Source of the DNA: Novimethylophilus sp036504375
Lineage (GTDB): Bacteria > Pseudomonadota > Gammaproteobacteria > Burkholderiales > Methylophilaceae
Assembly (NCBI RefSeq): GCF_036504375.1
Contig: NZ_DASXVH010000019.1
Span: 1-29,100 of the forward strand
DNA: 29,100 nucleotides
Direction: 5' to 3'
In this document: in pieces, positions 24,700 to 29,100 of the stretch
How positions within the stretch are numbered: the stretch's first letter is position 1
Layout of the letters: the number at the start of each line of letters is the position of its first letter
Translations under genes and position numbers: made by a program
Notes under the pieces: model-generated
The model's database searches: none
The model's input: only the letters and a program-made list of their open reading frames with translations
Told to the model about the DNA's origin: nothing

Positions 24700-25674
24700 A
24701 TGAGCAAAGCCGTTCGATTCCACGAGACCGGCGGTCCGCAAGTGCTGCAGGTCGAAGACGTCGCCGTCGGCGCACCCGGCCCTGGCGAGGCGCGCGTGCG
24801 CCATATGGCCTGCGGGCTCAATTTCATCGATGTCTACCAGCGCAGCGGGTTATACCCGGTGCCGCTGCCGTCTGGCGCCGGCAATGAAGGGGCCGGCGTC
24901 GTCGAGGCGGTAGGCGCCGGCGTGTCCTGGGTCAGGTCCGGCGACCGCGTGGCCTATGCCGGCGGCCCGCTGGGCGCCTATTGCGAAGTGCGCAACCTGC
25001 CCGCCGACCGGCTCTGCATCCTGCCCGAAGGCATCACCTTCGAGCAGGGCGCGGCAATGATGCTCAAGGGCATGACGGTGCAGTACCTGATCCGCCGGAC
25101 TTATGCCGTGCAAGCCGGCGACACGGTGCTGTTTCACGCCGCTTCCGGCGGCGTCGGGCTGATTGCCTGCCAGTGGCTGAAAGCGCTCGGCGCGACGGTG
25201 ATCGGCACCGCCGGTTCGGATGAGAAATGCGCGCTGGCGCGCAAGCACGGCGCCGATCATTGCATCAACTACCGCAGCGAAAATTTCGTCGAGCGCGTGA
25301 AGGACATTACGCAAGGCGCCGGCGTGCGGGTGGTCTACGATTCCGTCGGCAAGGATACTTTTCTGGGCTCGCTCGACTGCCTGCAGCCGCTGGGGTTGCT
25401 GGCGAGCTTTGGCAATGCTTCCGGCCCGGTGCCGCCGTTCGACCTGGGCCTGCTGTCGCAAAAAGGCTCGCTGTTCGTCACGCGCCCGTCGCTGTTTACC
25501 TATACTGCGGCCCGGCGGGATCTGGAAGCAACTGCAAAAGACCTGTTCGACATCGTGCAATCCGGCAAGGTCAGGATCGAGATCGAGCAGCGCTACCGGC
25601 TCGACGACGCGGCGCAGGCCCACAGCGACCTGGAAGCGCGCAGGACCACGGGGTCGAGCGTTCTGCTGCCTTGA
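24700..25674 (+). CDS. qor: NADPH:quinone oxidoreductase (zeta-crystallin type, MDR family)
   Basis: This is a 324-aa soluble zinc-independent MDR enzyme that reduces quinones with NADPH. The N-terminal GroES-like domain has the family signature GLNFIDVYQRSGLYPVPLPS and GNEGAGVVEAVGAGV. The Rossmann domain has VLFHAASGGVGLIACQWLK, where the SGGVG segment binds NADPH, followed by VIGTAGSDEKCALARKHGAD. The C-terminal part contains RPSLFTYTAARRDLEA, typical of bacterial QOR. AAGGAG at 24688-24693 fixes the start. The DUF4186 gene follows after 13 bases and is probably cotranscribed. The family is secure; the natural substrate is not defined. Confidence 0.93.
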   Translation: MSKAVRFHETGGPQVLQVEDVAVGAPGPGEARVRHMACGLNFIDVYQRSGLYPVPLPSGAGNEGAGVVEAVGAGVSWVRSGDRVAYAGGPLGAYCEVRNLPADRLCILPEGITFEQGAAMMLKGMTVQYLIRRTYAVQAGDTVLFHAASGGVGLIACQWLKALGATVIGTAGSDEKCALARKHGADHCINYRSENFVERVKDITQGAGVRVVYDSVGKDTFLGSLDCLQPLGLLASFGNASGPVPPFDLGLLSQKGSLFVTRPSLFTYTAARRDLEATAKDLFDIVQSGKVRIEIEQRYRLDDAAQAHSDLEARRTTGSSVLLP

Positions 25675-25687
25675 CGCAACGTGCCGT

Positions 25688-26053
25688 ATGAGAGAGCTCG
25701 ACGAAATTTTTGCCGCGCTGGCGAAATCGTCTTTCCGCCGCGGTTTTCATCTGCGGGGCAAGGACCTGGACTATTTGCGGAGCAAGGGCTTGCCCGTGGT
25801 GCTGCCGCATGCCGAGGACTTCATCGCAAAACGCCTTGCCCCGGCGGTTGTCGTCAACGACGGCAAGCAGACCCCGTTTCGCGGCCATCCGGTATTCGTC
25901 GCCCAGCACGCCACCGCTTGCTGCTGTCGTCACTGCCTTGAGAAATGGCACCGGATTCCGCGCGGGCAAGCGCTTACCGACGAAGAGCGGGCGCATGTTA
26001 TCGCGGTGCTGGAGCGCTGGCTGCTGGAAGAAATGCTAAAAGCGTCTGACTAG
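25688..26053 (+). CDS. DUF4186 family protein
   Basis: The 121-aa protein begins MRELDEIFAALAKSSFRRGF and continues HLRGKDLDYLRSKG, HAEDFIAKRLAP, NDGKQTPFRGHPVFVAQHAT and ACCCRHCLEKWHRIPRGQ. These match the DUF4186 family along its length. The conserved cysteines and histidines in QHATACCCRHCLEKWH could bind a metal or form an active site, but no function has been shown. It starts 13 bases after the quinone oxidoreductase stop, and the pair is likely an operon. No signal peptide is present. The family assignment is confident; the function is unknown. Confidence 0.8.
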   Translation: MRELDEIFAALAKSSFRRGFHLRGKDLDYLRSKGLPVVLPHAEDFIAKRLAPAVVVNDGKQTPFRGHPVFVAQHATACCCRHCLEKWHRIPRGQALTDEERAHVIAVLERWLLEEMLKASD

Positions 26054-26260
26054 ACGAGGACGGCGATCATTGGGGCGAGCTAAGGCCGGTGGTATAACTG
26101 CGCCTTTTGCCCGAACGGGGCGAGATTGTTACCGGGCCGGGCCAGTCGCCGGATTAGCAGCATGGATAGTCGTGGCGGCTGGCGCGACAACGTCATTGCC
26201 GGCCGGAAGAAACCGCACATGGCGCTTGACGGTGCCGGGAACAGGATGCCATCCAAAGAC

Positions 26261-26887
26261 ATGAAACTTAATCCGCAAGATCTGGAAAGAATCACCACAC
26301 TCACGCTGCAGCACTACAATCAGTATGCCCAAGGCTTTTGGGATGGCACACGCCATCATGATGTGAGCCAGAATATTGCGACGCTGCTGCAATACATCGA
26401 GGGCGATCAACCCCATACCATCCTCGATTTCGGCTGCGGGCCGGGACGCGATCTCAAGGTGTTTGCCGAACTCGGCCATTGCGCGGTGGGCTTGGAAGGC
26501 GCCGTGCGGTTTGCCGAAATGGCGCGGGCGTATAGCGGCTGTGAAGTTTGGCAACAGGATTTCCTGCAACTGGATTTGCCGCGTGATTATTTCGATGGCG
26601 TGTTTGCCAATGCCGCGCTGTTTCATGTCCCCAGTCAGGAACTGCCTGCCGTGCTGCTGCAATTGCACGTGACGCTGAAACCGGGCGGTGTATTGTTGAG
26701 TTCCAATCCGTGCGGCAATAACTCGGAAGGCTGGAACGGCGGTCGCTATGGCGCGTATTACGATCTGGACGCCTGGCGACAATATATGGTGGAAGCAGGG
26801 TTTATCGAGCTGACGCACTACTATCGCCCCGCCGGGCTGCCGCGGGAACAGCAGCCTTGGCTGGCGAGCGTGTGGCGGAGCAAGTGA
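26261..26887 (+). CDS. Class I SAM-dependent methyltransferase
   Basis: The 208-aa soluble protein begins MKLNPQDLERITTLTLQHYN, then has YAQGFWDGTRHHDVSQN, SAM motif I TILDFGCGPGRDLKVF, an acidic loop AVGLEGAVRFAEMA, motif IV YFDGVFANAALFHVPSQEL and LKPGGVLLSSNPCG. This matches a small Methyltransf_11/25-type family. The start is uncertain: ATG 26246 in the same frame would add five residues and the frame stays open to 26126, but the homologous region begins near 26261. The roughly 200-base gap upstream shows no recognised signal. The stop abuts the stop of the convergent GST remnant. The substrate is unknown. Confidence 0.75.
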   Translation: MKLNPQDLERITTLTLQHYNQYAQGFWDGTRHHDVSQNIATLLQYIEGDQPHTILDFGCGPGRDLKVFAELGHCAVGLEGAVRFAEMARAYSGCEVWQQDFLQLDLPRDYFDGVFANAALFHVPSQELPAVLLQLHVTLKPGGVLLSSNPCGNNSEGWNGGRYGAYYDLDAWRQYMVEAGFIELTHYYRPAGLPREQQPWLASVWRSK

Positions 26888-27282
26888 CTATGGGAAAATA
26901 ATGCCAGCCGTGCCGGACTGCCATTGAGGGTATTTCTGCATGATGCGTTCGTACATTTCTGCATCCACGATCGCCGACAGCCAGGCCTGCAATCGCGGCC
27001 AGGGCTGCGCGCTTAACTGCGTGTTGAGCTCCTCCAGAAAGCTGGCCCCACAATACGGTGTGCTTGCGCATCGACATTCTCATAACGCTCAGGGTACTTG
27101 TAGCGATCCAGGTGAAATTTAAATTCTCCATCGCATTGCGCGATCAGCGCCAGCATGGCCGCACGGGAGCCTTGCTCCGGGGTTAACCATTGACCGGGAT
27201 TACGTTGCTCCAGCGCCCACAGCATGATGTCCAGGCTTTCATCCAGCACCCGTCCGTCCAGTGTGACGAGTACCGGCACCGT
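26888..27282 (-). pseudogene. Glutathione S-transferase remnant
   Basis: From about 27282 downward the frame reads VPVLVTLDGRVLDESLDIML, then WALEQRNPGQWL and FKFHLDRYKYPERYENVDA. It then shifts near 27053 to GASFLEELNTQLSAQPWPRL and ends IMQKYPQWQSGTAGIIFP at 26888. This is a bacterial GST lacking the N-terminal glutathione-binding start and about 40 residues of the all-helical domain between LNTQL and SAQPWPRL. The frameshift is repaired by one A in CGTATTGT (to CGTAATTGT). Upstream it is joined in frame to the trhO remnant. Confidence 0.75.
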
Positions 27283-27527
27283 TTCCAGGTATTTCAAAAT
27301 GCCGCCTTCAAGGTGATAGGCCTCGTCAAATCCTTCGCGCCGCAAGAATGCCAAGACCGCATGCACGCCCTCGGGCAAGCCCGCGATGGTACCGTTGATG
27401 CCCTCCTCGGCCAGCAACAGCGGGCCTTTGACTCCGTTGTCGAAACGGCCAGCAGCGGTGCCCGGAGTTCGGCAAAATCGGGAAGCGCGACGAATTTATA
27501 CAAGGCGGCGGTTAAGAATGTAGACAT
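27274..27527 (-). pseudogene. trhO: tRNA uridine hydroxylase (TrhO/YceA-like) remnant
   Basis: The ATG at 27527 directly follows the FemAB-like stop. STFLTAALYKFVALPDFAEL and RAPLLAV match the TrhO N-terminus. A one-base loss in a T-run near 27443 (TTTCGAC for TTTTCGAC) breaks the frame. After it come FDNGVKGPLLLAEEGINGTI and AGLPEGVHAVLAFLR, then directly REGFDEAYHLEGGILKYLE, which is the end of the rhodanese domain. About 130 residues between AVLAFLR and REGFDE, including the catalytic Cys motif, are absent. The frame then enters GST sequence at TVP (27274-27282). It cannot be an active enzyme. Confidence 0.75.
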
Positions 27528-28676
27528 CTATGAGATTTCCGAGGTTTTGAACGGCGAGCTTTCGTTAAGCTCGGTCATGTATTGTGCGATTCCCTGTGCC
27601 TCGTGCGCCAGAAATTCTTCCACCGCACGCGAGAACTCCGGGTGGGCCAGCCAGTGCGCGGACCAGGTGGGCGTGGGCAGAAACCCCCGCGCTACCTTGT
27701 GCTCGCCTTGGGCGCCACCCTCAAACACGCTGATGCGGTTGTCGATGCAGAACCGGATCGCCTGGTAATAGCAAGTTTCGAAATGCAAGCCGGGCAGGGT
27801 TTCCGTGGCCCCCCAGTAGCGACCATAGAGAGTATGCGCATTGAACAAATTCAGTGCGCCGGCGATAGGCCGCCCCGCGCGGCTGGCAATGATGAGCAGC
27901 ACATTTTCCGGTTGTACCGCGCCTATGGTGCTGAAGAAATCCAGATTCAGGTAGGGCGTGGAGCGGTGCCGGCGGTAGGTGGTGTTATAGCATTCGTGGA
28001 AAAACTCCCACTGCGCAGGCGTCGCATCACGCCCCCTGATATGCGCGAACTCGACCCCGGCCTCCATGACCTTGCGGCGCTCCTGTTTGATCTTCTTGCG
28101 CTTGTCGTGATTCATGCCGGCGAGATAGGCGTCGAAATCCGCATAGTCCTGGTTGCGCCAGTGGAACTGTACGCCGCTGCGCAGCAGCATGCCTTGCGCC
28201 TGCATTTCCCTGGCCTGTTGCTCGGTGGGGAAAAGGCAGTGCAGCGAGGAGGCGCCCACATCGCCCGCCAGTTTTATTGACGAAGAAAGCAGGAGTGCAC
28301 GATCCTTAGGCGAATTTGCCAGCAGGCGTTGTCCGCTCACGGGAGTAAAAGGGATGGTGTTCACCAGCTTGGGATAATAGTCCAGTCCGTGCCGCTGGTA
28401 GGCTTGCGCCCAGGCCCAGTCGAAGACGTATTCGCCGTATGAATGAAGCTTGAGATACAGCGGCATTGCGCCCGTCAGCATATCGCCTTGCCACAAGGTC
28501 AGGTGCTGCGGTATCCATCCCGCCCGATGAGACGCGCAGCCGGTGCTTTCCAGCGTGGCGAGAAATTCATGGCGCAGAAAGGGCTGATCCCCGGCGAGAG
28601 CGTTCCATTGCTGCTCGTCGACATCGGCAAGCGATTCAATAACCCGAATTGCGGCTTGAAGGGGAAGCGTGTTCAG
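27528..28676 (-). CDS. FemAB-like/GNAT-fold acyltransferase (PF04339 type) with apparent CTG start
   Basis: The 382-aa soluble protein matches the 'peptidogalycan biosynthesis' GNAT-like family. It has DQPFLRHEFLATLESTGCAS, YGEYVFDWAWAQAYQRHGLD, NHDKRKKIKQERRKV, RPIAGALNLFNAHTLYGRYW and LHFETCYYQAIRFCIDN. The family N-terminus extends 60 codons upstream of TTG 28496. No ATG, GTG or TTG occurs in those codons and a stop lies just above, but CTG at 28676 has GGAG (28688-28685) at good spacing. A CTG start, or a mutated ATG, is therefore inferred. The natural acyl or aminoacyl substrate is not known. The trhO remnant starts directly after the stop, so this was an operon. Confidence 0.8.
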   Translation of the reverse strand: MNTLPLQAAIRVIESLADVDEQQWNALAGDQPFLRHEFLATLESTGCASHRAGWIPQHLTLWQGDMLTGAMPLYLKLHSYGEYVFDWAWAQAYQRHGLDYYPKLVNTIPFTPVSGQRLLANSPKDRALLLSSSIKLAGDVGASSLHCLFPTEQQAREMQAQGMLLRSGVQFHWRNQDYADFDAYLAGMNHDKRKKIKQERRKVMEAGVEFAHIRGRDATPAQWEFFHECYNTTYRRHRSTPYLNLDFFSTIGAVQPENVLLIIASRAGRPIAGALNLFNAHTLYGRYWGATETLPGLHFETCYYQAIRFCIDNRISVFEGGAQGEHKVARGFLPTPTWSAHWLAHPEFSRAVEEFLAHEAQGIAQYMTELNESSPFKTSEIS

Positions 28677-28879
28677 TGGCTTGTCTCCAGAATGACTCTA
28701 TCCCGACAGGGTTGTGCGACTGGAACCATATTCTTGCACACGGGCAGAATCATCTGTCTGCATTTTTAGCCCTGCTTCGTCGCATTTTATGATCTAGTCT
28801 TTTTCTTGTCAGAAGTTTAACCATGCAGTTTGTTCGCAGTTTGGAACTTGAATGTGGGTTACCTTATCAAATATGCACA

Positions 28880-29100
28880 ATGAAATCGTTATGCATACTC
28901 TTCATCTTGGTACTGGCTCCCTTGGCCGCCGGCTGCACCACGACTCCGGCCGAGCATGCCGCTCAGATGCAACATGAAGTCGACCAAATGATTCAAGTAT
29001 ATGGTCCAGCCTGCAACAAACTTGGATACAAGCAAGACTCCGATCCTTGGCGAGGCTGCGTTTTGAACTTGGCGGCCCAAGACAACTTCAAGCGATATAG
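28880..29100 (+). CDS. Putative lipoprotein, N-terminal part (runs off the window)
   Basis: The frame starts at ATG 28880 and is still open at the last base (73 codons seen). MKSLCILFILVLAPLAAGC is a typical lipoprotein signal peptide with lipobox LAAGC, so the mature protein would be anchored by Cys19. The mature part TTTPAEHAAQMQHEVDQMIQ is helical and polar, followed by PACNKLGY and WRGCVLNLAAQDN with two cysteines that could form a disulfide. An in-frame ATG at 28823 would put extra residues before the signal peptide and is less likely. I do not recognise a family. The about 200 bases between the FemAB-like start and this gene hold no other recognised feature. Confidence 0.65.
   Translation, partial: MKSLCILFILVLAPLAAGCTTTPAEHAAQMQHEVDQMIQVYGPACNKLGYKQDSDPWRGCVLNLAAQDNFKRY

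Noticed and set aside
17110..27527. All frameshifts being sequencing errors
   Set aside because: Long genes in between (PKS, reductase, MFS, qor) are intact, and the affected genes also lack large internal or terminal segments, so decay is the better explanation, although read-level proof is lacking.

Overview
The window looks like the chromosome of a GC-rich betaproteobacterium. Supporting signs are the trxA-rho neighbourhood preceded by a PilZ-like gene, an E. coli YheS-type ABC-F protein, DUF3135 and DUF4186 genes, and standard Shine-Dalgarno and sigma70-type signals. A Nitrosomonadales or Gallionellaceae-type organism is plausible, but that is only an inference. No tRNA, rRNA, CRISPR array, insertion sequence or phage gene was found.

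Layout: (1) 1-2550 is housekeeping: the tail of a PilZ-like gene, thioredoxin, and Rho with a strong terminator. (2) 2595-4969 is a Fur-controlled iron operon: a P19-type periplasmic protein, a cupredoxin and a membrane polyferredoxin. It resembles ftrABCD, but the FTR1 permease gene is absent. (3) 4985-9220 holds an ABC-F protein, a hemerythrin behind an FNR-type box, and release factor 3 on the minus strand. (4) 9314-17067 is a long copper/silver module: three small secreted or metal-binding proteins, CusF, then CusC-CusB-CusA. CusB carries a duplicated metal-binding domain at its N-terminus. (5) 17110-18010 is a decayed EAL/YkuI_C phosphodiesterase gene. (6) 18069-21007 (minus strand) is a compact three-gene operon: type III polyketide synthase, SAM methyltransferase and FAD-dependent reductase. 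It probably makes an uncharacterised phenolic lipid, quinone or pyrone. (7) 21130-26887 is a mixed accessory area: acylphosphatase, DUF3135, an MFS exporter, an ADP-ribosylglycohydrolase homologue lacking its metal motifs and coupled to a 59-aa glutathione peroxidase remnant, a quinone oxidoreductase, DUF4186 and a methyltransferase. (8) 26888-28676 (minus strand) is a FemAB-like acyltransferase gene, apparently with a CTG start, followed directly by a collapsed trhO-GST chimera. (9) A truncated lipoprotein gene runs off the right end.

The most unusual signals are as follows. First, gene remnants recur in which both ends are kept and the middle is excised in frame (glutathione peroxidase, trhO, GST and the trhO::GST join). 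Next to these, and in the EAL gene, are single-base losses in short homopolymers. Second, there is the type III PKS operon. Third, there is the ADP-ribosylglycohydrolase homologue with substituted metal-binding motifs. Fourth, there is the Fur-regulated iron operon without its permease. All family assignments come from reading motifs by eye; no database search was run.
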